Below are positions 1 through 7,783 of a stretch of DNA of 64,000 nt, piece after piece. Position numbers and translations under genes: made by a program. Position 1 is the stretch's first letter. Every line of letters begins with the position of its first letter. The notes under the pieces were generated by a model. That model worked only from the letters and a program-made list of their open reading frames with translations. It was not told the DNA's origin and did not search any database. The stretch comes from Paenibacillus cellulositrophicus (GTDB lineage Bacteria > Bacillota > Bacilli > Paenibacillales > Paenibacillaceae), in contig NZ_CP045295.1 in assembly GCF_009363095.1 (NCBI RefSeq), positions 124,001-188,000 of the forward strand. The letters are read 5' to 3'.

Positions 1-166
1 AGGGTCCTGGTTCAAGCTTCAGGTCCGATTCTTCTTCAGTTTTCCAGCAATGTGTAAAGCCGAAATTCAGTTCATACCATGCAACGGATTCATCGATATT
101 TCTAACTGGCAGTCTAACCTGAACTACAGTATTAACAAGTGTTTTACTCTTTGATGTGGTGTTCAT
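1..166 (-). CDS. VOC/glyoxalase-family protein, N-terminal part only
   Basis: The gene is cut by the window edge; only the first 55 codons are present. The start ATG (164-166) is preceded by an AGGGAGGG ribosome binding site. The visible peptide has a short polar leader, then VQVRLPVRNIDESVAWYE, the first beta strand and helix of a vicinal-oxygen-chelate fold as in glyoxalase/bleomycin-resistance-like proteins. Members bind a metal and act on small molecules, but the substrate cannot be told from this part. It lies downstream of nothing visible and is separated by about 200 bases from the AraC gene on the same strand. Confidence 0.7.
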   Translation of the reverse strand, partial: MNTTSKSKTLVNTVVQVRLPVRNIDESVAWYELNFGFTHCWKTEEESDLKLEPGP

Positions 167-371
167 TTGAATCCCTCCCTCAAGAGAAATCATTCAATAC
201 CTTCCATATCTTCTCCACTGCAATAAATAATCCTCTGTACCACCGCATCCGTTCGTTAACCTTGTGTAACATCCCTACAGAGATTGGCTTAAACAATCCG
301 ATTGATTTTTGAAGATAAAACTATCGTGTCCCGTTAGTGTAATCCTCGCTCGTTTAGTAACGAGGAATTGC

Positions 372-1253
372 CTACCTAATCTCCTCTCTTATATACGCTT
401 CACGATACTCTTTCGGCGGCATCCCTGTTAACTGCTTGAATAATTTAGAGAAATAATGAACCGACGAGAAGCCGTATTTCTCAGAGATCTCCGTGATGCT
501 TATTTTAGAGAACCGTAGATCATCTTTGGCGCGGTTTATTCGGAATTGATTCATATATTGTATCGGCGATAACCCGGTTGCCTGATGAAATAGTTCAAAA
601 AAATAGCCGCGGCTGATGCGAAGTTCTCGAAAATAAAACTCAAGCGGCTTAACGTTGCCGGTCATCAAATCATGATCCAGTCGTTCCAAGATCTTGAGCA
701 CTCGTGGATCAGGGATATTTTTCTTCTTGAGGGCGAAAGTGAGAAAGTACTCCATGAACTGCTGAAAATTGGACTGAATCTTCAACCCCCTGTAATACGT
801 GCGCTTGTTCGTGTATTCATTGTTTATAAAAAAAGTCTCAAACCAATCTATCCAAATCTGTAGCTTGCCCACCGTCATATATTCGGGAATCGGCACAGGA
901 AACGAAGGCCCAATTAACGATGACTGCAATTGAGAAGTGTCGAAACAGATCATGTTCGGCGTCAAAAAGGCTTCTCGACGATCAATATGCTTCCAATCGA
1001 AGTAACAGCAATAATGAATCATCGGCTGTTCCTGATTGGCATACCAGTCGTGAAGCAGACCAGGCGGCATATATACAAGCGAACCGGGGCCTACCGGGTG
1101 ATCTTCTCCTCGAAAGTGAACCATGCCTTTCCCCTCGCTGATCAGATAGAGCGATGAAGCGTAGCAAACACGCGATATGCTATTCTGGCCTTTGGAAAAT
1201 AGATATCGGCTGGCGTTGTATACGTAAGGATGAAGATTTGCAAAATCTATCAC
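372..1253 (-). CDS. AraC-family transcriptional regulator (cupin + HTH)
   Basis: Cytoplasmic regulator of 293 residues. A cupin-like sensor domain (about residues 25-110, with PPGLLHDWYA) is followed by a C-terminal AraC double helix-turn-helix (about 200-290), including GYFFELFHQATGLSPIQY and the signature EISEKYGFSSVHYFSKLF. The open frame extends to 1358, but I take the GTG at 1251-1253 because AAGGAGAGG sits just upstream; the extra N-terminal residues are hydrophobic and unlike the family. It is divergent from the GH38-type glycosidase, so it probably controls that gene in response to a sugar; this is inferred from position only. Confidence 0.85.
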   Translation of the reverse strand: MIDFANLHPYVYNASRYLFSKGQNSISRVCYASSLYLISEGKGMVHFRGEDHPVGPGSLVYMPPGLLHDWYANQEQPMIHYCCYFDWKHIDRREAFLTPNMICFDTSQLQSSLIGPSFPVPIPEYMTVGKLQIWIDWFETFFINNEYTNKRTYYRGLKIQSNFQQFMEYFLTFALKKKNIPDPRVLKILERLDHDLMTGNVKPLEFYFRELRISRGYFFELFHQATGLSPIQYMNQFRINRAKDDLRFSKISITEISEKYGFSSVHYFSKLFKQLTGMPPKEYREAYIREEIR

Positions 1254-1416
1254 GACCCTCTCCTTCTTTTTGAAAATATGTATGACGATTGTATAAAAGA
1301 TATACGTTTCTGTAAATACGAAGACAACCGTACTTGATACACTTCTTAAGAGATTCAATCATCATGAACAAAGATGAAGGTTGACGAATGCATAAAATCA
1401 AAGGAGCGTGACAGGA

Positions 1417-4014
1417 ATGGCGAAAATCAAAGAAATATTATGTTTGCACCATAGTCACCTGGATATTGGTTACACACATCCCCAGCCGTTATTGCTGGAG
1501 CTGCAGAAAGACTATATTGACGAAGCGATCAAGCTTTGCCTCCAATCGGAGAATGAGCCAGAGGATGCGAAATTCCGTTGGACCTGCGAGGCGACTTATC
1601 CGGTGATGCAATGGCTGGAGACAGCTACCGAGGAGCAAGTTGCAGATTTCCGCCGATTGGTGAACAATGGACAGCTTAGTATTGCAGCACTTCCTATGCA
1701 CACTACCCCGCTAGTATCAGCGGATCAGCTTGCGCGGATGCTGCATCCTGTTCGTGAGCTGCGGGAGAAGTATGGCATTTCCGTAAAAAGCGCAATTAAT
1801 CATGATGTTAACGGGCAGCCATGGCCGCTTAGCCAAATATTACTCGATGCAGGTATCGAGTTTTATATCACGGGGATTAATGTACACTTTGGGGGAATTC
1901 CGTTGCCGCGCCCTTCCGCATTTAACTGGAAAACCCCTGACAATCGAGAGCTTTTGACTTTCTTGGGTGAGCATTACTCTCTTTTCAGTCAGTTCTTCTT
2001 CACAAATCAAGATGATACGAAGCTGATGGCTCAAGGGATCCAGGAATACCTTGATTGGTTGGAGAGAAATGACTATCCGTACGATTTTGTGTATTTAACG
2101 GCAACGAATCCTCCGCAATATGATAATAACTGCCCGGACCCGAATTTGTTGTCACTGATCAGCAGATACAATGCTGAGGGGCATGGCCACAAGGTTATTT
2201 TTGCAACACCGGAAATGCTTCTCGATCGGGTTAAGCAGATTCCGCAAGAGCAAATCCCGGTTCATTCAGGGGATTGGACGGACTACTGGAATTTCGGTGC
2301 GGGAAGCTCGGCGAAAGAAACCAAGATCAGTCGTCAAACGAAGCAAAGCTTGAAGAAGGCTGAATTCCTGGAAGCGATCCAAGGGGCGCCAAACCTGCAA
2401 TATAAGAAAGTGAAAAAAGAGGCATTCGAGCAGTCTTTGCTCTATGATGAGCACACTTGGGGTTCTTGGGCCTCAGTTTACATCCCTGATCTTCCGGTAT
2501 CACAAGCGGAGCAGCTGCATAAGAAAGAGATGGCATACAAGGCAGCAGACCTGTCTACATACGTTTTCTCCAAGCAATTGGAAGCGGCAGCAGGAAATCC
2601 GAAGCAATCCGGCAAGCCTGATGGCGTTATGCTGGTCAACACATCAAGTGAAACACAGCATGTTGAGGTCAAGGTGCCTGAGCATTACTTCGGCAATCAT
2701 CGTCATATTGCCGCTTTGCGTATAATGGACTTCTTGCCCTATGCGCAGGAAGACCAAAACTTTAGATCGTATGGAACCGTTGAGATCGCGCCATTCTCGT
2801 GGAAAAAGATTCCGATGGGCCAGCTTGAAGCTCGGCTGAACACATCATCGGACAGCATATCGGTGACTGAAGGGACGATCGAAACACCATTTTACCGGAT
2901 GACATATAGCCCTGTTACTGGACGAATTGTTGAGTTGTTCGATAAGAGTCGTAGTTGGCAGATGCTTGATGAAAAGAGCCCTTGGACGTTTTTTGAATTT
3001 GTGCAGGAAACAGTGGATGGGCGTCACAACAAGGAGCACCGGGACACCTTCTTCCCGCGTGATGTCGATAAAGGAAACCACAGCATTTCCGTCTGGAACC
3101 ATGAATGGAAATCGAAACGTGTCGGCGCCAATCGGCTGAAAGCTTATTCGGTCGAACAAACCATGGATTCAGTTACGTACGTCGTACAGCTTGAAGCACC
3201 GGGAGTTTCCCGACTGGAGCAGCGGATAACTTTTTCCGCAATCCATCCTAGAATTAGTCTTACTGCTTCAATGAATAAATCGGATATCAGAACGCCCGAA
3301 TCCATCTATTTTGCCTTCCCTTTACGGATGGATAAAGACTGGCGTGCCCATTATGATACGGCCGGTTTGCCCGTCGAGCTTGATCGGGAACAGCTTGGCA
3401 CCGCGTGTCGGGATTGGGTGACCGTCGACCAAACGGTTTCCATCTATGATAAACAGAAGGGGATCACACTAGCATGTCCAGACGCACCGCTCGTTCAAGT
3501 AGGTGATTTTCATTTCGGCAAGGAGAATGAGCAGATCAAACGTCAAGAAAATCCGCTATTGCTGGCATGGGCCATGAACAATTATTGGGATACGAATTTC
3601 TGGGCTAGCCAACCTGGGGATGTCCTTTTTCGCTATGAGCTAAGTCCATTTGAACAATTTGATCCTGTTGAGGCATATCGTGCGGGCATTGCTGCAGCGG
3701 ACCCTATAGCCATTAACGCGGCGGTGATGTGTGAAAGGGAGGAAGAAGGGCAGTGGTTTGGACAGTCAAGCGGCACGGTCGTCTTGCAATACATGAAACC
3801 GGCTATAGATGGAAATGGATTCATTCTGACCCTGCGAAATGTCGGATCCGATCCGTCCGAGTATACTTTTACCGTAATAGATAAGGAAGTCGAGGATGCC
3901 TACCTGGTAAACCCGTTGGAAGAAGTCGTTCACTCGATTCCTTGCAGCGGTAATGAAGTAAGTATTGTGCTGCAGACTGGGGAATTATCATATTTGCGGG
4001 TTAATCTTAAGTAA
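1417..4014 (+). CDS. Glycoside hydrolase family 38-type alpha-mannosidase-like protein
   Basis: 865 residues, no signal peptide, so probably cytoplasmic. The N-terminal TIM-like domain begins HHSHLDIGYTHPQ (metal-binding style of GH38). It contains NHDVNGQPW, whose Asp (about residue 130) is the likely nucleophile, and later YDEHTWGSW. The C-terminal half is a long beta-sandwich (FEFVQETVDGRHN and onward) as in GH38 enzymes. Sequence details are closer to the divergent DUF5054-type members than to classical mannosidases, so the substrate is uncertain. ATG 1417 is preferred over GTG 1408 because AAGGAG (1401-1406) is 10 bases away. It is divergent from the AraC gene, which suggests local sugar-responsive control. 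Confidence 0.8.
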   Translation: MAKIKEILCLHHSHLDIGYTHPQPLLLELQKDYIDEAIKLCLQSENEPEDAKFRWTCEATYPVMQWLETATEEQVADFRRLVNNGQLSIAALPMHTTPLVSADQLARMLHPVRELREKYGISVKSAINHDVNGQPWPLSQILLDAGIEFYITGINVHFGGIPLPRPSAFNWKTPDNRELLTFLGEHYSLFSQFFFTNQDDTKLMAQGIQEYLDWLERNDYPYDFVYLTATNPPQYDNNCPDPNLLSLISRYNAEGHGHKVIFATPEMLLDRVKQIPQEQIPVHSGDWTDYWNFGAGSSAKETKISRQTKQSLKKAEFLEAIQGAPNLQYKKVKKEAFEQSLLYDEHTWGSWASVYIPDLPVSQAEQLHKKEMAYKAADLSTYVFSKQLEAAAGNPKQSGKPDGVMLVNTSSETQHVEVKVPEHYFGNHRHIAALRIMDFLPYAQEDQNFRSYGTVEIAPFSWKKIPMGQLEARLNTSSDSISVTEGTIETPFYRMTYSPVTGRIVELFDKSRSWQMLDEKSPWTFFEFVQETVDGRHNKEHRDTFFPRDVDKGNHSISVWNHEWKSKRVGANRLKAYSVEQTMDSVTYVVQLEAPGVSRLEQRITFSAIHPRISLTASMNKSDIRTPESIYFAFPLRMDKDWRAHYDTAGLPVELDREQLGTACRDWVTVDQTVSIYDKQKGITLACPDAPLVQVGDFHFGKENEQIKRQENPLLLAWAMNNYWDTNFWASQPGDVLFRYELSPFEQFDPVEAYRAGIAAADPIAINAAVMCEREEEGQWFGQSSGTVVLQYMKPAIDGNGFILTLRNVGSDPSEYTFTVIDKEVEDAYLVNPLEEVVHSIPCSGNEVSIVLQTGELSYLRVNLK

Positions 4015-4199
4015 GGCATTTTGCGGAACGTGTTAACTTATACACCACTAGGAACGGATTAGCAAAATCATCTCTAAGTTTTCGACCAATATGAAATTCA
4101 AAATAATCGTGAATGTATAATAACCATAGATTTTAGGAATCGCAGTCCCTCCGTGCTTATCTCAAGATGGTGTTTCCTTTGACAAGACTTTCGCCCTTC

Positions 4200-4244
4200 A
4201 AAAACAGCAACCAATTACTTGCCGGCTGCTGTTTTTGTTGTTTT
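4200..4244 (+). terminator. Rho-independent terminator-like hairpin
   Basis: A 10-bp stem AAAAACAGCA / TGCTGTTTTT (4200-4209 and 4227-4236) is followed by a T-rich tail. It is the first good terminator downstream of the GH38-type gene, although 185 bases away; it could also serve the decayed minus-strand gene at 4300-4416. Confidence 0.6.
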
Positions 4245-4299
4245 GAACTACTGTTCTCAATTTGCTTAACCATGAGTTACTATCTCAGGATCATATTAA

Positions 4300-4416
4300 A
4301 CTCAATAGCTCATCACGGAGTTTGGAATAAGAATCATTCCATTCCATCTTTGCATAACTGCGGCAACATCATACGTGAACTGTCAAAAATCTATTATCGG
4401 TCAGCTTCTTGCTCAT
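4300..4416 (-). pseudogene. YolD-like protein, decayed
   Basis: A perfect AGGAGG site precedes ATG (4414-4416) and the peptide MSKKLTDNRFLTVHV, which then meets a stop. The next frame continues MMLPQLCKDGME before another stop. YolD-like proteins, often next to Y-family polymerase genes, open with MSKKLTDN and carry a MMLPEH block, so the two pieces look like one gene broken by a frameshift. Family assignment rests on these short blocks. No polymerase gene is nearby. Confidence 0.5.
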
Positions 4417-4468
4417 GGTTTAACCTCCTAATTAATACATAGTCCAGTAATCGGCCCCGCGGCTAACG

Positions 4469-4645
4469 TTAGGGCTTTTTGATAGGGGCCGCCCCTCTCT
4501 CCCACGCCTCCAAAATCACAACGTGTTCCACTGATGATTTATTTTCCCAGCGGATGTATCCCTGCTTTTCGAGCTCCTTCAGTGACGAAATGATTTTATC
4601 CTTACGTTTGCCGGCCATAGTCTCAAGCTGCTCCATGTTCGGCAT
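4469..4645 (-). CDS. Small winged-helix-like protein or gene remnant
   Basis: 58 residues from ATG 4643-4645. The peptide MEQLETMAGKRKDKIISSLK, then ELEKQGYIRWE, reads like a winged helix-turn-helix: recognition helix, then a wing. The frame is open for 11 codons above the ATG and then closed by TAG, with no clear ribosome binding site, so this may be the C-terminal piece of a longer replication- or phage-type DNA-binding protein. It sits among other decayed small genes. Confidence 0.4.
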   Translation of the reverse strand: MPNMEQLETMAGKRKDKIISSLKELEKQGYIRWENKSSVEHVVILEAWERGAAPIKKP

Positions 4646-4741
4646 TTTATTGTGCCGGGTCAGATAACTACTGAGGATCTACAACATATATAACCTCGGT
4701 TTTTAAAAGGCGTATTACAAAAAAATTAGTGAGGGAATGTA

Positions 4742-4919
4742 ATGGTTGAGGAGTTAAGAACTGCCGCTGCATATGCGCATAGTCACGGTAAAGCTTAAAA
4801 CGATGATTTGATCGTGGGTAAAGCTCAGTTATCCGGGGATCCCGATCCAGCGAAGATTAGGACTGCGGACGGTCCGGTGAGGGTGCCATATTCTGAGATT
4901 GAGTATGTGAGAGCGATTA
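4742..4919 (+). pseudogene. Unrecognised short gene with in-frame stop
   Basis: ATG 4742 follows a GTGAGGG-like site and encodes MVEELRTAAAYAHSHGKA, then TAA (4796-4798). The same frame continues with plausible protein sequence (DLIVGKAQLSGDPDPAKIRT, then VPYSEIEYVRAINATS) up to the hairpin at 4936. I do not recognise the family. A single stop in an otherwise open frame with a terminator behind it suggests a recently broken small gene. Confidence 0.35.
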
Positions 4920-4935
4920 ACGCAACTTCAATAAA

Positions 4936-4975
4936 CAAACGGCCACGTCAGCTATCATGCCAACGTGGCCGTTTG
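4936..4975. terminator. Strong 13-bp stem hairpin
   Basis: CAAACGGCCACGT (4936-4948) pairs perfectly with ACGTGGCCGTTTG (4963-4975) around a 14-base loop. T-rich flank lies on the minus-strand side, so it best terminates the minus-strand remnant at 4976-5095, but it also ends the plus-strand remnant. Confidence 0.6.
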
Positions 4976-5095
4976 GCTTACTGTTTCTCAATTTGCTACA
5001 TGCGATCTTCCAGGTCCTTAATATCCTGTGTGTTGCCTGCTATCAGGGCGAGATGGTTTCGACGCAGCCGGTTCAGCGAAATCGAATATTCCTCC
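4976..5095 (-). pseudogene. Small coiled-coil-like gene remnant
   Basis: Behind AGGGAGG on the minus strand a frame reads EYSISLNRLRRNHLALIAGN, then TQDIKDLEDRM, a stop, then QIEKQ and a second stop just before the hairpin at 4936-4975. The charged heptad-like pattern and tight terminator resemble small phage or plasmid proteins. No good start codon is left and one stop interrupts it, so I call it a remnant of unknown family. Confidence 0.3.
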
Positions 5096-5123
5096 CTGGT
5101 TAGCGTCGCTATTAATGGTCAAA

Positions 5124-5150
5124 CAAAAAGGCCGCCCAAAAAGGGCGGCC
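5124..5150 (-). terminator. GC-rich terminator hairpin
   Basis: GGCCGCCC and GGGCGGCC form a perfect 8-bp stem with a short A-rich loop; on the minus strand it runs into TTTTTG. It follows the 20-residue ORF at 5204-5266. Confidence 0.6.
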
Positions 5151-5203
5151 GGGAAGTGGAAAAGCAAGGTGCTTACCTCCCCATTTTGGGCATTCTTAAT
5201 AGG

Positions 5204-5266
5204 TTATATACTCACATCGTGGGGCTCAAATTCCTCACGGCGATTAAACTCCAGAAACTCGCTCAT
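5204..5266 (-). CDS. 20-residue peptide ORF
   Basis: ATG (5264-5266) follows a strong GGAGAGGAGA site and encodes MSEFLEFNRREEFEPHDVSI, then TAA; a clean terminator lies 54 bases downstream. The peptide is acidic and soluble-looking with no recognised family. It could be a true small protein or the 5-prime end of a deleted gene; the surrounding cluster of remnants makes the second possibility real. Confidence 0.35.
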   Translation of the reverse strand: MSEFLEFNRREEFEPHDVSI

Positions 5267-5314
5267 ATCTTCTCCTCTCTCCACTCCCACCTTTATTACT
5301 TACTTATTGTTTTC

Positions 5315-5416
5315 TTAGAAAAAGAAAGATTGAGTTATGATAACCAGAAGAATGAATAGAACCAAGATAGCTGCCATATTATTGCGGAAACCACCATAGC
5401 CTACTTCGTCACTCAT
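5315..5416 (-). CDS. YjcZ-family tiny sporulation membrane peptide (copy 1)
   Basis: 33 residues: a short Gly/Tyr head (MSDEVGYGGF), then one transmembrane helix AAILVLFILLVIIT and a terminal FFF. This is the layout of the YjcZ / 'tiny TM' peptides of Bacillales, which are linked to sporulation. TAGGAGGTAG precedes the ATG. It is the first of four related copies on this strand (5315, 6510, 6814, 7144). The function of the family is unknown. Confidence 0.8.
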   Translation of the reverse strand: MSDEVGYGGFRNNMAAILVLFILLVIITQSFFF

Positions 5417-5545
5417 CCCACACTACCTCCTAAAATTAAAATACATGGTATCTTATGTTTTAGTCAGGATTTGGTAAAGGCAAAATTCTCAAGGGCAAAC
5501 ATTGATTTTAATTTTCATACTATACTCAAAAATGCTGCTAGACAA

Positions 5546-5581
5546 AAAGACCCTGCCAGTACTTAAGCCAGCAGGGTCTTT
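5546..5581. terminator. AAGACCCTGC-type hairpin, copy 1
   Basis: AAAGACCCTGC (5546-5556) and GCAGGGTCTTT (5571-5581) form an 11-bp stem. Closely related stems lie at 6277, 6461 and 6757; two of these directly follow YjcZ-type genes. No intact gene now precedes this one on the minus strand, so it may mark a lost copy. Confidence 0.55.
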
Positions 5582-5834
5582 GCTATACCAATGCTTTCAA
5601 ATTGTATAACGGCGCGTCCCAAAATGTTGTCTTTATTTTACAAAATATCACTTTGTGTATACAGGCAAATCTTTTCCCTCTTTGCATAACTTGTAGTAAA
5701 GCGCGTTAGCCTGAACGGGTAACTGCTTCGTTACTATCACAAACGTCAATCACATTCATTGTTGAGTGTATAACTGCCGTGACCTTTTGTCCAACGCGTT
5801 CATATGATGCTTTGTCAAAGAAAGGGGTGATGAG

Positions 5835-6032
5835 ATGGGAGCCTATCATGACTGCATGCGATGCTTGAACCAGAGAGTCCGCATTTGGACAAGAGACGGA
5901 TGTATACACGAAGGAAGAATCCTAAGAGTGGATCGTGATAACGTGTTTTTGGAGACAGATCGAAGAGACGGATCACGCAACTCCATTTTAACATTAAGCC
6001 TGTTCACGCTGCTCGCGCTTACCTTAATCTGA
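5835..6032 (+). CDS. Small conserved-looking protein, unknown function
   Basis: 65 residues with a good GAAAGGGGTGATGAG leader before ATG 5835 and a terminator immediately after. The first half (CLNQRVRIWTRDGCIHEGRI, then LRVDRDNVFLE) looks like an SH3/Sm-type small beta-barrel: two strands around a turn, then a strand. The C-terminus (ILTLSLFTLLALTLI) is a probable membrane anchor. I do not know a named family. It is the only plus-strand gene in this stretch and forms its own transcription unit. Confidence 0.6.
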   Translation: MGAYHDCMRCLNQRVRIWTRDGCIHEGRILRVDRDNVFLETDRRDGSRNSILTLSLFTLLALTLI

Positions 6033-6040
6033 TCTCTTGA

Positions 6041-6067
6041 ATCTCCTCGCAAAGAGGAGATTTTTTT
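6041..6067 (+). terminator. Terminator of the 5835 gene
   Basis: ATCTCCTC / GAGGAGAT stem with a five-base loop and a run of T, starting 8 bases after the stop codon. Confidence 0.8.
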
Positions 6068-6132
6068 GAAATCAAAACTGGTGAGGAATTTTTGTAATGA
6101 GCCATTTCCAGTGAATACGGCCGGACATCAGG

Positions 6133-6196
6133 ATGTAGGCATTTTTGTGTCATTATCCTACAATGTAGGCACATTTGTGCTTTTTTTATGACACAA
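6133..6196. repeat. Insertion-sequence end scar
   Basis: Two imperfect copies of an end-like unit lie in tandem: ATGTAGGCATTTTTGTGTCA and ATGTAGGCACATTTGTG, ending in ATGACACAA. The same two-part structure, with slight changes, occurs at 35883-35949 beside an IS3-type transposase fragment. It is probably what remains after loss of an IS or a small derivative of it. Confidence 0.5.
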
Positions 6197-6276
6197 TTTC
6201 TCCTAAATAAATAACAGAAAGCCTGATCCATCAGGCTTTCTGCTGGATAAAATAAAATACATAAAGTAAAATAGTA

Positions 6277-6309
6277 AAGACCCTGCCAACACACAGCCAG
6301 CAGGGTCTT
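6277..6309. terminator. AAGACCCTGC-type hairpin, copy 2
   Basis: AAGACCCTGC (6277-6286) pairs with GCAGGGTCTT (6300-6309). The sequence after it (ACAAGATAATTA) matches the 3-prime end region of the intact YjcZ-type gene at 6814-6930, which hints at a deleted copy here. Confidence 0.5.
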
Positions 6310-6460
6310 ATTATTACAAGATAATTAGAATATCCCACCCTACAGACGGGATGGATATTTCGGAAGGATAAAGAGTGATACATCTGTAGAATGGAGAAGA
6401 GCAAGTAATTGCGGCAGCATTTCATTATATGCAGAGGTTATTCAAATGCTCCAAAAACAA

Positions 6461-6494
6461 TTTAACCCTGTCAGCACAAAGCTGGCAGGGTTAA
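6461..6494 (-). terminator. Terminator of YjcZ copy 2
   Basis: TTTAACCCTGTCAGC / GCTGGCAGGGTTAAA form a 15-bp stem with one mismatch, 15 bases after the stop codon of the 6510-6626 gene, with T-rich flanks. Confidence 0.75.
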
Positions 6495-6509
6495 AAAAAT
6501 GTTGTTTAC

Positions 6510-6626
6510 TTAGAAAAAGAAAGATCTAGTTATGATAACCAGCAAGATGAACAGGACTAATATAGCTGCAGTGCTGGTACCAAGACCACCATAACCATAG
6601 CCTGTTCCGCCTACAACTTCACTCAT
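6510..6626 (-). CDS. YjcZ-family tiny sporulation membrane peptide (copy 2)
   Basis: 38 residues: Gly/Tyr-rich head (GGTGYGYGGLG), one membrane helix (AAILVLFILLVIITRS) and FFF end. The last 20 residues are nearly the same as in the 5315-5416 copy, which indicates a local duplication. AAAGGAGGG precedes the ATG, and its own terminator follows. Confidence 0.85.
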   Translation of the reverse strand: MSEVVGGTGYGYGGLGTSTAAILVLFILLVIITRSFFF

Positions 6627-6756
6627 GAGTACGCCCTCCTTTAGTTTAGAGTACATCATATCTTATGGATTGCTGAACTTTTTGGTAAGGGCGAAGATAT
6701 CAAGGGCAAACACTCATTTTTAATTTCGGACTATAATTAGAATGAATCAAAAAAAC

Positions 6757-6785
6757 AACCCTGCAAGCTAATAGCCAACAGGGTT
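6757..6785 (-). terminator. Terminator of YjcZ copy 3
   Basis: AACCCTG / CAGGGTT stem (6757-6763 and 6779-6785) with A/T-rich flanks, downstream of the 6814-6930 gene; same family as the hairpins at 5546, 6277 and 6461. Confidence 0.7.
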
Positions 6786-6813
6786 TTCGTCATTCCTCGT
6801 TCCTTATTCTTTA

Positions 6814-6930
6814 TTACCAACAAAATGTCGACAAGATAATTACCAGCAGAATAAAGAGCACAAGGATAGCACCAACATTGTTGTGCAAGCCGTATCCGTA
6901 ACCTACGCCACCAACAACACCATCGCTCAT
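6814..6930 (-). CDS. YjcZ-family tiny sporulation membrane peptide (copy 3)
   Basis: 38 residues: head with GGVGYGYGLHNN, one membrane helix AILVLFILLVIILS and a TFCW end, which differs from the FFF ends of copies 1 and 2. AAAGGAGGT precedes the ATG, and TAATAA closes the gene. It likely belongs to the same sporulation-associated set. Confidence 0.85.
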   Translation of the reverse strand: MSDGVVGGVGYGYGLHNNVGAILVLFILLVIILSTFCW

Positions 6931-7143
6931 ACATGTACCTCCTTTGCCAGAAGTTAATATTACAATATGTATGTTCCATTATTTAGGAATGGGTTAATAC
7001 GCTTGATATTTGATTTTATTCTTCTTGGAGTTTCATTTATAACTTTAAGAGTGCCCCTTGTTTTCAAACAGAGCAAAATGAAAAACTAAACCTTTGTGTA
7101 AAAGATAAATGCCATGCCGATAGTAACCAGCAGGGTCTTTGTG

Positions 7144-7250
7144 TTACGAACAAAATGCTTTCAAAATAATTACCAATGGAATAAAGAGCACCAAGATAAC
7201 ACCTATATTATTAGGGTAGCACCAAATCCAACACCTCTGACGTCGCTCAT
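7144..7250 (-). pseudogene. YjcZ-family peptide, frameshifted (copy 4)
   Basis: GAGGGAGGT and ATG 7248-7250 start MSDVRGVGFGA, which runs into TAG within four codons. One frame over, the remainder is a full YjcZ tail: NNIGVILVLFIPLVIILKAF, then CS and TAA. The length (107 bases) is one short of a whole number of codons, so a single-base deletion explains it. Sequencing error is the alternative. Only half of its expected terminator (CCAGCAGGGTCTTT) remains at 7126-7139. Confidence 0.75.
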
Positions 7251-7464
7251 GAAAGTACCTCCCTCTTATCAAAAATATTGATATCATATGGGTAAAGTCA
7301 TATCTCTGCTTAGGCGCTTGTATATTTTTATATTCAGTATAATCATTATCTCCACTCACAGCTTTCACTAAAATAACTTTGGTGTCATTGGTAATCCATA
7401 TACTAAATGATACGTAAGCTGCAACAAATATGACCACTAACGTTAAAACCAGCCATTTAACCAT
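7144..7464 (-). CDS. Hypothetical membrane peptide reading into YjcZ copy 4
   Basis: An open frame of 106 codons starts MVKWLVLTLVVIFVAAYVSF, a convincing single membrane helix or signal anchor, followed by about 35 polar residues. It then passes through the leader of YjcZ copy 4 and ends in that gene's tail. The natural gene was probably a ~60-70 residue anchored protein whose stop was lost. There is no strong ribosome binding site. Low confidence. Confidence 0.3.
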   Translation of the reverse strand: MVKWLVLTLVVIFVAAYVSFSIWITNDTKVILVKAVSGDNDYTEYKNIQAPKQRYDFTHMISIFLIRGRYFHERRQRCWIWCYPNNIGVILVLFIPLVIILKAFCS

Positions 7465-7474
7465 AATGTCTGCC

Positions 7475-7501
7475 CAAAAAAAGAACCCCTAATTGGGATT
7501 C
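7475..7501 (-). terminator. Terminator behind aldo/keto reductase fragment
   Basis: GAATCCC and GGGGTTC (7495-7501 and 7483-7489) form a hairpin with loop AATTA and a T7 tail on the minus strand, directly after the 7511-7711 remnant. Confidence 0.65.
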
Positions 7502-7510
7502 ATTTTGGAT

Positions 7511-7711
7511 TTAAATTTGTATGCTTTGCTCGATGTGATCAACCATATCCGAAGAATCTAAGAAGCCCACACCAAGATCTAATGAACGATGAATCGTCCG
7601 TATGGATTCTTGTTCATCCCGGTGGCTATCGTAAGAATCGGACATGGTCATGCAGCCTAACCCTAAAGCTGATACTTCCAGTCCGCTTGCGCCAAGCGCT
7701 CTTTTCTTCAT
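7511..7711 (-). pseudogene. Aldo/keto reductase, N-terminal remnant
   Basis: The first 56 codons ([20 protein letters not shown], then [14 protein letters not shown]) match the start of the complete enzyme at 25275-26228 almost residue for residue, then the frame changes to unrelated sequence ([10 protein letters not shown]) and stops. The NADPH site and most of the barrel are missing, so it cannot be active. It is a truncated duplicate of, or donor to, the intact gene. Confidence 0.85.
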
Positions 7712-7783
7712 AAATAAATCTCTCCGAATGCCTATCGGTAAAGTGGGCAGGTTATCGTCAAGGCCTTTTTTTTGCTATATCTA

